This document shows positions 15,897 through 24,049 of a stretch of DNA of 64,000 bases, piece by piece. The stretch is from the NCBI RefSeq assembly GCF_009371975.2, contig NZ_VIKT02000015.1, positions 1 to 64,000 of the forward strand, in the 5' to 3' direction. The translations under genes and the position numbers were made by a program. This stretch comes from Microcella pacifica (GTDB lineage: Bacteria; Actinomycetota; Actinomycetes; Actinomycetales; Microbacteriaceae). Position 1 is the first letter of the stretch. Each line of letters begins with the position of its first letter. Under the pieces are notes generated by a model. The model ran no database searches. It was not told the DNA's origin and worked only from the letters and a program-made list of their open reading frames with translations.

Positions 15897-17537
15897 CTAT
15901 TGCGCGACGACGATCGTGATCCCCGCCGCGTCCTTCGCGAGGATCGTCACGGGTTCGATGAGGTCGCTGATGAGGTCGTCGAGCCCGCCGAGCAGTCCCG
16001 AGAGCGCCCCGTCGGGCAGGAGACCCTCGAGGTACTCGTGGTCGACGTACTGCACGAGCTCGAGCGACTCCAGCCCGCCGGGTATCGCCGTCGCCGCGAG
16101 CGTGAAGTTGCCCGACTCGTCGACGGTCGTCGTCGCGTAGACCTGCCCGGCGGCCTGCAGCGAGAGGTGCGCGCCGGGGGTTCCCGTGCCCGAGAGCGAC
16201 AGCGAGAGGTCGGCGCCGACGACGCCGCCCGGTGCCGTGTGACCCTCGGGTGCGTCGCCACCCGTGATGGTCGACACCGTGGCGTCGACGAGGTCCTCCA
16301 CCGGGCCCTCGCCGTCGTTCTCCTCAGCGGCCTCGGTCGTCGGCTCCTCCGGCCCCTCGGCGGCGGTCGTGGGCGGAGGCTCGGGCAGGTCGAGCCCCAT
16401 GCCGCTGTGCGCGGAGCCGTCGGCCGTCGCCCCCTCCGACTGCGACGACGTCGTCTCGGTGTCGTCGTCCCCCGACGCGAGGGACCCCGAGAGCACGGGC
16501 CCCGTGACACCGAGCGCGAGCACGAGAGTGCCCGTCACGACGGCGGGGGTGCTCAGGGTCGCCCACAGCCCCACAGCGCCCGCGCCCGCGGCGACGACCG
16601 ACTCGGGCATCGCCGGTGCGGAACCGGCGGCGCCCGCCGCGTGCGCGAGGGTCGCCTCCGCCCCCGTGGTCGAGGTGAGGGAGCGCAGAAGGGCCCCGCC
16701 CGCGATGCCGCCCAGCACGAGCGGCACGAGCACGAGGGCGAGCCGCGCGCCGAGGTCGTCGATCTCCTCGCACACGATCGAGCACGAGCTGCACGAGGCG
16801 AGGTGCGCGCGCATGCGCGCGTCATCCCGATCAGAGACGGAGTGGCGCGCATGGTCGCCCGCGTGCGCGAGCACCCACGCGCACTCCCCGGTCGCCGTCG
16901 CGTGCGTGACGTGCTCCTGCAGCCACGCCGTGCGCAACCCCTCGCGGGCCCGGTACGCGAGCGCCGCGACCCCGTTGGCGCTCAGCCCCATGATCGGGGC
17001 GACGTCGTGCGGGTCGAGTCCCTCGACCTCCGTGTACCAGAGCACCGACTGCCAGCGCGGCGGCAGGCTGCGGAACGCGCGCGCCGTGAGCGTGCGGTCG
17101 AGCGACTGCACGACAGGGTCGTCGAGATCCTCCGGCGCCTGGAAGGTCTCCAGGTCATCGACCGCGATCTCCTTCGCGGATGCTCCCCACCGGGCCGCGA
17201 GGTTGCGCACGGTCGTGTACAGGTACGGCCGGAAGGGTCCGCGCGGCCCGCGGCCCTCGAGGAGGCACGCGTAGATGCGCGTGAACGACTCCGCCACGAG
17301 GTCGTCGGCGTCGATCCACGTGAACCGTCGCGCCGCGGCGAGCGCGGACGGCTGGTGGCGGCGCCACAGCTCCGCGTAGGCGGCGCGGTCCCGGCGCCTG
17401 CTGCGCGCGATGAGCCGCTCGTCCGACAACTCGCTCAGGCGAGAGGTCGCGGTCGCGGCACCCGGGCCGACCCCCGCGTCCACCCCGGACTCGGCACTGC
17501 TGCTGCTTGCGGTCGCTGCTTCTCGTGTGCGGCTCAT
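15897..17537 (-). CDS. ECF sigma factor fused to zinc-finger, transmembrane and extracellular domains
   Basis: A 546-residue hybrid. Residues about 40-110 are sigma region 2 (AYAELWRRHQPSALAAARRF, DADDLVAESFTRIYACL). About 150-205 are region 4 (RSLPPRWQSVLWYTEVEGLD, IMGLSANGVAALAYRAREGL). A zinc-finger anti-sigma motif follows (MRAHLASCSSC, H-x3-C-x2-C). Two hydrophobic helices (LVLVPLVLGGIAGGALL and VVTGTLVLALGVTGPVLSG) come next, then an acidic Thr/Glu/Pro linker and a C-terminal extracytoplasmic region of about 150 residues resembling a Big/Ig-like domain (LSLSLSGTGTPGAHLSLQAA). This is the layout of membrane-tethered ECF groups where sigma and anti-sigma functions share one chain. The start is ATG 17537; GTG 17564 is an alternative. 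Its targets are unknown; the adjacent surface protein is a candidate. Confidence 0.85.
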   Translation of the reverse strand: MSRTREAATASSSSAESGVDAGVGPGAATATSRLSELSDERLIARSRRRDRAAYAELWRRHQPSALAAARRFTWIDADDLVAESFTRIYACLLEGRGPRGPFRPYLYTTVRNLAARWGASAKEIAVDDLETFQAPEDLDDPVVQSLDRTLTARAFRSLPPRWQSVLWYTEVEGLDPHDVAPIMGLSANGVAALAYRAREGLRTAWLQEHVTHATATGECAWVLAHAGDHARHSVSDRDDARMRAHLASCSSCSIVCEEIDDLGARLALVLVPLVLGGIAGGALLRSLTSTTGAEATLAHAAGAAGSAPAMPESVVAAGAGAVGLWATLSTPAVVTGTLVLALGVTGPVLSGSLASGDDDTETTSSQSEGATADGSAHSGMGLDLPEPPPTTAAEGPEEPTTEAAEENDGEGPVEDLVDATVSTITGGDAPEGHTAPGGVVGADLSLSLSGTGTPGAHLSLQAAGQVYATTTVDESGNFTLAATAIPGGLESLELVQYVDHEYLEGLLPDGALSGLLGGLDDLISDLIEPVTILAKDAAGITIVVAQ

Positions 17538-17639
17538 CTGCTCGGCCCCCGGCCCTCGTGTCACAAGCCCGCGCCCCTCGCGCGTGCCTCCTGGTGTACT
17601 CCTCTTAGGGCTAGACCGCAAGGTCTACCCTGCTGCGGC

Positions 17640-17675
17640 GGCGGTCGGGGCCACCCGAAATCGGCCCCGACCGCC
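17640..17675 (-). terminator. 13-bp stem terminator after the surface-protein gene
   Basis: GGCGGTCGGGGCC (17640-17652) and GGCCCCGACCGCC (17663-17675) are exact reverse complements around a 10-base loop. It sits 15 bases past the stop of the LAxTG protein gene and before the sigma gene on the same strand, so it should separate the two transcripts. Confidence 0.65.
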
Positions 17676-17689
17676 TGGTCACCGCGGCG

Positions 17690-19645
17690 TTATCCGGTGA
17701 TGGATACCGCGGTCTTCCTGCGCTTCGCATCCCACAGGAGGGCACCGCCCGTGAGTGCGAGGCCCAGGAGCAGGAGGAGAGCGAGCGCGAGGTTCACTCC
17801 CGTGTAGGCGAGGCTGCCCGGGCCGTCGCTGCTCGGGATGATGCCCCCGCCGTCGCAGTCCTCGACGCAGTCGGGGTCACCCGGGCCTCCGGGGTCGCCG
17901 GGGCCGTCGGTGCCGGAGACGTTCGGGCCGACCGTGGCCGCCGCGAGGTTGACCGTCGCGAGGCCCGAGCCCCCGACACCGCCGAGCGCGGTCACGCGCA
18001 CCGCCGTCTGCGTGAAGGCGTCACCGCCGGCGGCCGCATCGAAGCCGACCTCCTGCACGTTGACCTGCACCGACAGGATGTCGGTGAGAGCCGTGCCGAG
18101 GCCCGCGTCACCCAGCAGGCCCGTCACGCTCGGCTCCACGAGGCCGTCCTGCAGCTTCTGCTCGACCTCGGCGATCACGTCGTCGTTGTCGAACACGAGG
18201 CCGTCGAGGTTCGAGCCGAGACCCCCGAGCAGCGCCGAGACGTTCACCGAGACCGGCGCGCCCAGCAGGGTGAGCGTGGCGTCCGCCGAGGCGGAGCCGT
18301 TCAGCAGCTGACGCAGCTCGCCGTGGATGTCCACGTCGAGGCTCGTGCGCAGGTCGGGCAGAGCGATCGGCACGAGCGTGCACACCAGCTCGGTCACGTC
18401 ACCGACGAGGTCGTCGACCTCGTCGCCCAGGCCGCCGAGTCCCCCCAGGCCGCCCAGCAGACCGCCGACGAGGTCGTCGGCGACGCCGTCCTCACCGAGC
18501 AGCTCCACGGGAACCTCCACGCAGCGCTCCTCCATACGATCCTCCTGCGCGGTGAGCACCGAGAGGTCCGCGGTCACCGAGACGTCGACGGTGTCGAGCG
18601 CCTCCGCGACGGTGTCGAGCACGTCATCCGAGAGTTCGGCGACCGTCGTCGTGATGCCGCGCAGCACCGGCAGAACCACGTCCGCCGTCAGCAGCTCGGT
18701 GTTCGGCGGTAGCGCGTTGAGCTCGGAGCCCAGGAGCGTCTCGAGGTCGATGAGCACCGCCCCCGTCTCGAGGTCGAACGACACGGCGTCGCTCGAGAAC
18801 GAGCTCGTGAGCAGCGGCTCCACGACGCTGCGCAGGTCGCTGTCGACGCTCACCCCCACGTCGATGCCGCCGCCCACGGGCCCGAGAAGTCGGTTCAGTT
18901 CGGGCAACAGCGAACGCGCGATGGCGCCGTCGGAGCCGCCGAGCGCGAGCAGAGCATCCTCAGCGGGATCGATGGCCGCGAGCACCTTGCTCGTGAGGTC
19001 GGCGATGGCGGGGCTGCTCACGGCGAGGGTCGCCCCGGCGAGCGCGTACTCGCCCTGCGCGCCCTCGGGGGTGCCCGTCGCCGCCGCGCCGACGGCCTGC
19101 AGCCGCAGGTCGAGATCGGTGATCACCGAACCGTCGACGCCGCCGAGCATGCCGTCGAGATCGACCGTGGCGTCGCCGCCGCGCGTGCCCGGCCCGTCGG
19201 TCACCTCGACCGCTCCGCGGTTGGTGAGCGCACCGACGGAAGCGTGCGACTCCCCGTTCGCCGAGGCCTCCGCATACTGGCCGGCCGCACCGAGGTCGAT
19301 GATGGAGCCGAGGTCGAGGTTCACGCCGTTCGGCGCGCTCACCGTCACCGTGTCGAGCGCGGTGGCCGACAGCGGATCCGCTTCTGAGTCTCTGCCGTCG
19401 TTGCCGGAGTTGCGCGCCTCCGCGGGAGCAACCGCGACGAGGCGGGCGAGGTCGATGCCCGCGACCGTGCCCGAGAGCAGCTGGCCGCGTGCGTACGACT
19501 CTCCCGAATCCTCGTCGGCCGCCGCGGGGCTCGCGACTCCCACGAGGGTCAGTGCGGCGATGGCCGCGCTCGAGGTGCCGATTGCACCCCAGCGGCGCCA
19601 CCGCGGTGCCCGTGTCGTGCCCGATGTGAGCGTCGACGAATTCAT
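17690..19645 (-). CDS. Choice-of-anchor G surface protein with LAxTG sorting signal
   Basis: A 651-residue secreted protein. The signal peptide ends near LTLVGVASPAAADEDSG. The mature part begins with SYARGQLLSGTVAGIDLARL, a hallmark of the choice-of-anchor G family, and contains many Asp/Val/Leu-rich beta repeats. The C-terminus is SLAYTG followed by a hydrophobic helix (VNLALALLLLLGLALTGGALL) and KRRK. LAxTG is the recognition type of class E sortases in Actinobacteria, so the protein is likely attached to peptidoglycan. ATG 19645 has a weak AAGGGATGGG leader motif. The function may be structural or adhesive (inference). Confidence 0.88.
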   Translation of the reverse strand: MNSSTLTSGTTRAPRWRRWGAIGTSSAAIAALTLVGVASPAAADEDSGESYARGQLLSGTVAGIDLARLVAVAPAEARNSGNDGRDSEADPLSATALDTVTVSAPNGVNLDLGSIIDLGAAGQYAEASANGESHASVGALTNRGAVEVTDGPGTRGGDATVDLDGMLGGVDGSVITDLDLRLQAVGAAATGTPEGAQGEYALAGATLAVSSPAIADLTSKVLAAIDPAEDALLALGGSDGAIARSLLPELNRLLGPVGGGIDVGVSVDSDLRSVVEPLLTSSFSSDAVSFDLETGAVLIDLETLLGSELNALPPNTELLTADVVLPVLRGITTTVAELSDDVLDTVAEALDTVDVSVTADLSVLTAQEDRMEERCVEVPVELLGEDGVADDLVGGLLGGLGGLGGLGDEVDDLVGDVTELVCTLVPIALPDLRTSLDVDIHGELRQLLNGSASADATLTLLGAPVSVNVSALLGGLGSNLDGLVFDNDDVIAEVEQKLQDGLVEPSVTGLLGDAGLGTALTDILSVQVNVQEVGFDAAAGGDAFTQTAVRVTALGGVGGSGLATVNLAAATVGPNVSGTDGPGDPGGPGDPDCVEDCDGGGIIPSSDGPGSLAYTGVNLALALLLLLGLALTGGALLWDAKRRKTAVSITG

Positions 19646-19852
19646 GATGTGCCCATCCCTTCATCCGTGGGGCGAGAGCACGGTCGTGGTGCCCTCGTTA
19701 CGGGGAAAGAGACAGGACAGACCGTTCTATGACGCGAATCTGCCGAGAATTTTTAGAATCGGGCAAACCGATGCGGGGAGCGCTCCGAAGCGAGCACCAC
19801 AGAAGGGTGGATGCTCGGGGTCGAGGCCCTCGCAGAAGCTGCGCTCGCGGGC
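19646..19852 (-). promoter_or_regulatory. Upstream region of the surface-protein gene
   Basis: This 207-base gap has an unusually AT-rich patch at about 19725-19765 (minus strand reads TTCTAAAAATTCTCGG). A TAGAAC near 19727 is a possible -10. It probably contains the promoter and a leader of about 80 bases for the LAxTG protein gene. No gene is visible. Confidence 0.35.
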
Positions 19853-20275
19853 TCAGGTGGTGGGCTGGTCGTCGCCGCGCGCGGTCGCGGGTGACGACGC
19901 GGGGTGCGCAGGGTCGGCGGGCTCGGACTCGGCGGGTGCGGGCTCGGGCTCGGCGGACTCCGGCTCGGCGGGCACCTCCTCGCGCTCCACCTCGATCGTG
20001 CGAGCCCGACGACGGGAGCGTCGATCGACGAGGACCGCGAGCACGGCCCCGACCAGCACGCCGGCCGAGACGCCGTAGAGCGAGAAGTAGGCGAGCGACG
20101 CCGCGAAACCCACTCCGGGGTCGGCCTCGTACAGGCTCGTGACAATGAGAGTCGCCAGGAACCCGAGAAAGCCGCCGACGACGAGGAAGGCGCCGATGCG
20201 CGGCGCGCGGCGCACCGTCACGCGGTCGCGGCCGGCAGTCGCGTCTGCGGGCAGGGGGGTCGACTGATCGTTCAC
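19853..20275 (-). CDS. Two-helix membrane protein with acidic Pro/Glu tail
   Basis: A 140-residue protein. After a short polar N-terminus come two transmembrane helices (IGAFLVVGGFLGFLATLIVTSLY and FSLYGVSAGVLVGAVLAVLVD). A basic RRSRRRAR stretch and a repetitive tail of Glu-Pro-Ala follow (EPESAEPEPAPAESEPA). I chose GTG 20275 because AAGAAT lies 6 bases upstream (leaderless pattern) and homology-like composition begins there; the frame is open to 20377. It is conserved-hypothetical in style, and the function is unknown. Confidence 0.65.
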   Translation of the reverse strand: MNDQSTPLPADATAGRDRVTVRRAPRIGAFLVVGGFLGFLATLIVTSLYEADPGVGFAASLAYFSLYGVSAGVLVGAVLAVLVDRRSRRRARTIEVEREEVPAEPESAEPEPAPAESEPADPAHPASSPATARGDDQPTT

Positions 20276-20370
20276 CGTCTCATTCTTGCGCACGACTCTG
20301 GGCGCCAGGGTCGAGCGCTCCGGGTCCCCCTTGAAGTGTCCACCGAGGAGTCTGCCGAGGGGAACGACCC

Positions 20371-20423
20371 TTGCCACGCCGGAGAGCCAGGACTAGCGTG
20401 ACCGTTAATGGCACTCAGTGCCA
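20371..20423 (+). promoter_or_regulatory. Promoter and palindromic operator of the SDR gene
   Basis: TTGCCA (20371-20376) and TAGCGT (20395-20400) are spaced 18 bases apart as -35/-10. The perfect inverted repeat TGGCACTCAGTGCCA (20409-20423, 3-base spacer) starts near the predicted transcription start, an arrangement typical of repressor operators. The cognate regulator is not in this window. Confidence 0.45.
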
Positions 20424-20455
20424 CACACACATCTCTCGGGACAAAGGAGTACCTC

Positions 20456-21277
20456 ATGGGAATGCTGGACGGAAAAGTCGCCTTCATCACAGGCGCGGCA
20501 CGAGGACAGGGTCGCAGTCACGCCATCACGCTCGCCGAGCAGGGCGCTGACATCATCGCGGTCGACATTTGCGAGCAGATCCCCTCGGTGCACTATGCGA
20601 TGGCAACGTCGGAAGACCTCGAGGAGACGGTGAAGCAGGTCGAAGCACTCGACCGCCGCATCGTCGCAACCCAAGCGGACGTTCGAGACATGGGTGCCTT
20701 GCAGGCGGCTGTGCAGAAGGGCGTCGCCGAGCTCGGTCGCGTCGATATCATTCTCGCCAACGCTGGCATCGTCACGCAGGGCGTCGACGACCCCGACCCG
20801 ATCCAAGCGTTCAACGACGTGATTGCCGTCAACCTCGCGGGAGTGCGCAACACCGTGCACGCCGCGGTTCAGCACATGATCGACCAGGGCGAAGGCGGCT
20901 CGGTCGTGCTCACCAGCTCCACCCAGGGCCTGACGGGCCGAGGGGGTGCCGGCACGGGTGGCGGCGACGGCTACGCGGCGGCCAAGCACGGCGTCGTGGG
21001 CCTCATGCGCACCTGGGCGAACTGGCTGGCCCCGCACAACATTCGCGTCAACTCGATTCACCCCACCGGCGTGGCGACACCGATGATCATGAACGAGACC
21101 ATCGAGCAGATGATGGCGGCCAACCCCGACATGGGCAACGCCATGGCCAACCTCATGCCTGTCCCCGTCGTCGAGTCGATCGACATCAGCAACGCGGTGC
21201 TCTACCTCGTGAGCGACATGGGTCGCTACGTCAGTGGCGTCACGCTTCCCGTTGACGCGGGCTTCATGGCGAAGTAG
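20456..21277 (+). CDS. Mycofactocin-coupled SDR family oxidoreductase
   Basis: A 273-residue short-chain dehydrogenase. The Rossmann site reads FITGAARGQGRSHAITLAEQGADIIAVDIC. The active site has NAG (ILANAGIVTQG), Ser in VVLTSSTQG and YAAAKHG (Tyr-x3-Lys). The long insert IPSVHYAMATSEDLEETVKQVEALDRRIVA is the mark of the mycofactocin-dependent subgroup, which keeps its NAD bound and passes electrons to mycofactocin. ATG 20456 has AAAGGAG 6 bases upstream; an upstream in-frame ATG at 20408 lies inside the operator. No mycofactocin biosynthesis genes are present here. The alcohol substrate is unknown. Confidence 0.9.
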   Translation: MGMLDGKVAFITGAARGQGRSHAITLAEQGADIIAVDICEQIPSVHYAMATSEDLEETVKQVEALDRRIVATQADVRDMGALQAAVQKGVAELGRVDIILANAGIVTQGVDDPDPIQAFNDVIAVNLAGVRNTVHAAVQHMIDQGEGGSVVLTSSTQGLTGRGGAGTGGGDGYAAAKHGVVGLMRTWANWLAPHNIRVNSIHPTGVATPMIMNETIEQMMAANPDMGNAMANLMPVPVVESIDISNAVLYLVSDMGRYVSGVTLPVDAGFMAK

Positions 21278-21322
21278 CGCATCCCACTCGGGCCGCGCCC
21301 TGCGCGCGGCCCGAGCTTCCGC

Positions 21323-21700
21323 TCAGGGAAGGTCAAGCGGGAAGAGCGCCGAGAGGTCGGAGCGACTGCCCGACGCGCGGACGCGACCGGCCTCCGAGGC
21401 CTGCGACCACGAGGTGCCGCCGGTCGCGATCTCGAGGAGCGTGTGCGCGTCGAGCTCCACGACGTTGGGCGGCGTGCCGCGCGTGTGCCGCACACCCTCG
21501 ACGATCTGCACGGCACCGAACGGGGGAACCCGCACCTCGACTGAGCGGCCCGGCGCCGCCTCGGCGAGCAGCTGCAGGGTGTAGCGCGCGGCGAGTGCGA
21601 GCGTCTCGCTCTCGAGCCGAGCATCCGCGTCGCCCCTCGCCGCGGCGATCGCCGCAACGGCAGCGCGGCCCTCGGCGTCGTCGATGCGGGGCCTGGCCAT
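21323..21700 (-). CDS. Sterol-carrier-like family protein
   Basis: A 125-residue protein with the sterol carrier family pattern of Actinobacteria: MARPRIDDAEGRAAVAAIAAA, then LAARYTLQLLAEAAPGRSVEVRVPPFGAVQ, HTRGTPPNVVELDAHTLLEIATG. It is probably a small lipid- or ligand-binding fold. It is divergent from purD with only 50 bases between starts; TACTCT lies upstream on the minus strand, compatible with a leaderless start. The physiological ligand is unknown. Confidence 0.8.
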   Translation of the reverse strand: MARPRIDDAEGRAAVAAIAAARGDADARLESETLALAARYTLQLLAEAAPGRSVEVRVPPFGAVQIVEGVRHTRGTPPNVVELDAHTLLEIATGGTSWSQASEAGRVRASGSRSDLSALFPLDLP

Positions 21701-21738
21701 GCCCCGAGAGTACGCCGCGCAGGGGCGCGCAGCGTCAG

Positions 21739-21744
21739 TAGGCT
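21739..21744 (+). promoter_or_regulatory. TAGGCT -10 box, leaderless purD promoter
   Basis: TAGGCT ends 6 bases before GTG 21751. The same spacing recurs at crcB, purL, xth and other starts in this window. Confidence 0.6.
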
Positions 21745-21750
21745 GGGCGG

Positions 21751-23004
21751 GTGAGAATCCTCGTCCTCGGCTCGGGCGCGCGCGAGCACGCCATCATCAC
21801 CGCACTGCTCACCGAAGGCAGCGCGACACCCCACGACATCACGGCCGCGCCCGGCAATGCCGGCATCGCCGCAGCCGTGCCGACCGTCGCGCTCGACGCC
21901 ACCAAGGGCGCCGTCGTCGCCGACTACTGCGTCGACAACGACATCGAGCTGCTCATCATCGGGCCGGAGGCTCCGCTCGTCGCGGGCGTCGCCGACGCCG
22001 TTCGTCAGCGCGGCATCGCCGTGTTCGGGCCCGGCGCCGCCGCCGCGCAGCTCGAAGGCTCCAAGGCGTTCGCGAAGCGCATCATGGACACCGCGGGGGT
22101 TCCCACCGGTCGCGCCGTGCGCGTCGGCACCCTCGCCGAGGTGGAGGCCGCGCTCGACGAGCTCGGCGCCCCGCACGTCGTCAAGGCCGACGGACTCGCC
22201 GCCGGCAAGGGCGTCATCGTCACCGACGACCGCGCCGCCGCCCTCGCGCACGCCGAGAACTACCTGCAGCAGGGCGGCGTGCTCGTCGAAGAGTTCCTCG
22301 CCGGCCAGGAGGTCTCCCTCTTCTTCGTGAGCGACGGCCACACGGTGCTGCCGCTGAGCCCCGCGCAGGACTACAAGCGGGCCCTCGACGGCGACGCCGG
22401 CCCCAACACGGGCGGCATGGGCGCCTACTCGCCGCTGCCGTGGGCACCCGAGGGCTTCGTCGACGAGGTGATCCGCACGGTCGCCGAGCCCACCGTCCGC
22501 CAACTCGACGCCGAGGGAACCCCCTTCATTGGCCTGCTCTACTGCGGCCTGATCGTCACCGAGCAGGGCATCCGTGTCATCGAGTTCAATGCGCGCTTCG
22601 GCGACCCCGAGACGCAGGTCGTGCTGCCGCGCCTCACCACACCCGTGAGCGAGTTGCTGTACGCCGCCGCGACCGGACGATTGAGCGGGATGCCCCGACC
22701 CGAGTTCAGCGAGGACGCCTGTGTGACCGTCGTGCTCGCGAGCGAGGGCTACCCCGACTCGCCCCAGACCGGCCGCCCGCTCACCGGGGTCGAGGCCGCC
22801 GGGGCCGTCGAAGGCGTGCACCTCTGCCACGCGGCGACCGCGCGCACCGACGACGGCTACGTCGCCACCGGCGGACGCGTGCTGAGCGTCGTCGCGACCG
22901 GCGCCGACTTCGCGCAAGCCCGCACGCGCGCCTACGAGGCGATCGGGCTGCTGCACCTCGAGGGCGGCCAGTACCGCACCGATATCGCGGCGCGCGTCGC
23001 CTGA
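21751..23004 (+). CDS. purD: Phosphoribosylamine-glycine ligase (GAR synthetase)
   Basis: A 417-residue ATP-grasp enzyme of purine step 2 (phosphoribosylamine + glycine + ATP to GAR). Signatures: RILVLGSGAREHAII at the N-terminus, PGNAGIAA, SKAFAKRIM, PHVVKADGLAAGKGVIV, VLVEEFLAGQEVSLF, GPNTGGMGAYSPLPW and the late RVIEFNARFGDPETQVVLPRL. The start is GTG 21751 after a leaderless -10 box. It is followed by purC with an unusual chain of micro-ORFs between them. Confidence 0.97.
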   Translation: MRILVLGSGAREHAIITALLTEGSATPHDITAAPGNAGIAAAVPTVALDATKGAVVADYCVDNDIELLIIGPEAPLVAGVADAVRQRGIAVFGPGAAAAQLEGSKAFAKRIMDTAGVPTGRAVRVGTLAEVEAALDELGAPHVVKADGLAAGKGVIVTDDRAAALAHAENYLQQGGVLVEEFLAGQEVSLFFVSDGHTVLPLSPAQDYKRALDGDAGPNTGGMGAYSPLPWAPEGFVDEVIRTVAEPTVRQLDAEGTPFIGLLYCGLIVTEQGIRVIEFNARFGDPETQVVLPRLTTPVSELLYAAATGRLSGMPRPEFSEDACVTVVLASEGYPDSPQTGRPLTGVEAAGAVEGVHLCHAATARTDDGYVATGGRVLSVVATGADFAQARTRAYEAIGLLHLEGGQYRTDIAARVA

Positions 23005-23043
23005 TGGGTGCGGTCTGATGGACGCTGTCTGATGGGTACGGTC
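23002..23043 (+). repeat. Three 14-bp tandem repeats forming TGATG-linked micro-ORFs
   Basis: TGATGGGTGCGGTC, TGATGGACGCTGTC and TGATGGGTACGGTC are adjacent 14-bp units between purD and purC. Each TGATG joins a stop to a new start. The purD stop overlaps ATG 23004 (M-G-A-V-stop), which overlaps ATG 23018 (M-D-A-V-stop), which overlaps ATG 23032 (M-G-T-V-S-stop). The last stop overlaps the purC ATG 23046 (ATGA). It may relay ribosomes by termination-reinitiation or may simply be replication slippage. Confidence 0.75.
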
Positions 23044-23045
23044 TC

Positions 23046-23912
23046 ATGACGGATGCTCTCGCCGAGCTCGGCTGGCAGCACGCGTACTCGGGCAAGGTGC
23101 GCGAGCTCTACGAGCACGCCGCGCACCCGGCACTCATGCTCGTCATCGCGAGTGATCGGGTCAGTGCGTTCGACCACGTGCTCGAGCCGGGCATCCCGGG
23201 CAAGGGCGCTCTTCTGACCGAGCTGAGCCGCTGGTGGTTCGAGCAGCTCGACGTGCCCAACCACCTCGCCGCTGGCGACGACCTGCCCGAGGTTCCCACC
23301 GAGGTCGCCGACCGCGCGATGCTCGTGCGGCGGCTCGACATGCACCCCGTCGAGTGCGTCGTGCGCGGCTACCTGAGCGGATCCGGCTGGGTCGAGTACC
23401 AGGCCACGCAGAGCGTGTGCGGCATCCCCCTGCCCGCGGGACTGCGCGACGGGGACCGACTGCCCGAGCCCATCTACACGCCCGCGTGGAAAGCGCCGAT
23501 GGGCGAGCACGACGAGAACATCACGTTCGAGCGCTCGGTCGAGCTCGTGGGTGCGCCCGTCGCTGCAGCGCTGCGGGATGCGTCGCTCGCGATCTTCGCG
23601 CGCGCGAGCTCGCTCGCCGCCTCCCGCGGAGTGATCCTCGCCGACACCAAGTTCGAGTTCGGCACCGACCCGGCCACGGGTGTGCTGACCCTCGCCGACG
23701 AGGTGCTGACCTCGGACAGCTCGCGGTACTGGGACGCCGAGCTGTACGCGGCCGGCGGGCCGGATCGCCTGGCGAGCTTCGACAAGCAGATCGTGCGCAA
23801 CTGGCTCGCGTCCAACTGGGACCGCACCGGCACCCCGCCGACCTTGCCCCCGGAGATCGTCGAGCGCACGGCCGCGCGATACCGAGAGCTCCTCGCCCGC
23901 CTCACCGCGTGA
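23046..23912 (+). CDS. purC: SAICAR synthase
   Basis: A 288-residue enzyme of purine step 8 joining aspartate to CAIR. Typical blocks: YSGKVRELYE at residues 14-23, LVIASDRVSAFDHVLEPGIPGKGALLTELSRWWF, RRLDMHPVECVVRGYLSGSGWVEY, LPEPIYTPAWKAPMGEHDENITFE and DTKFEFGTDPATGVLTLADEVLTSDSSRYW. The length matches the longer actinobacterial/fungal form. It is translated after purD, probably in the same transcript through the tandem TGATG repeats. Confidence 0.97.
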   Translation: MTDALAELGWQHAYSGKVRELYEHAAHPALMLVIASDRVSAFDHVLEPGIPGKGALLTELSRWWFEQLDVPNHLAAGDDLPEVPTEVADRAMLVRRLDMHPVECVVRGYLSGSGWVEYQATQSVCGIPLPAGLRDGDRLPEPIYTPAWKAPMGEHDENITFERSVELVGAPVAAALRDASLAIFARASSLAASRGVILADTKFEFGTDPATGVLTLADEVLTSDSSRYWDAELYAAGGPDRLASFDKQIVRNWLASNWDRTGTPPTLPPEIVERTAARYRELLARLTA

Positions 23913-23919
23913 CTTCCGG

Positions 23920-23984
23920 GCCAGATCTGGCGCATAAGGGCGCTCACCTCGTGCTCGAGCGCCCATTCGTGCCAGATCTGGCGC
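23920..23984. repeat. Palindromic GCCAGATCTGGC element, copy 1
   Basis: GCCAGATCTGGCGC at 23920-23933 recurs exactly at 23971-23984. Inside, GGGCGCTC (23938-23945) pairs with GAGCGCCC (23957-23964). The whole 65-bp unit can fold into a long stem. It lies just after the purC stop. A similar copy lies at 24946-25009, on the other side of the CatE-like gene. Confidence 0.75.
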
Positions 23985-24049
23985 AAACAGGCGCGTGGCG
24001 CGGCGGCGCGGCATGGAATGGGGCGGGATGCTCGCGCGTTGACGCACGC

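Noticed and set aside
13156-16140. 994-codon forward open frame across purM and purF
   Set aside because: It is Arg/Pro-rich without domains, and covers purM on the other strand and purF in another frame, both unmistakable.
23002-23049. CRISPR-like short repeats
   Set aside because: The 14-bp units are directly adjacent without spacers and only three in number.
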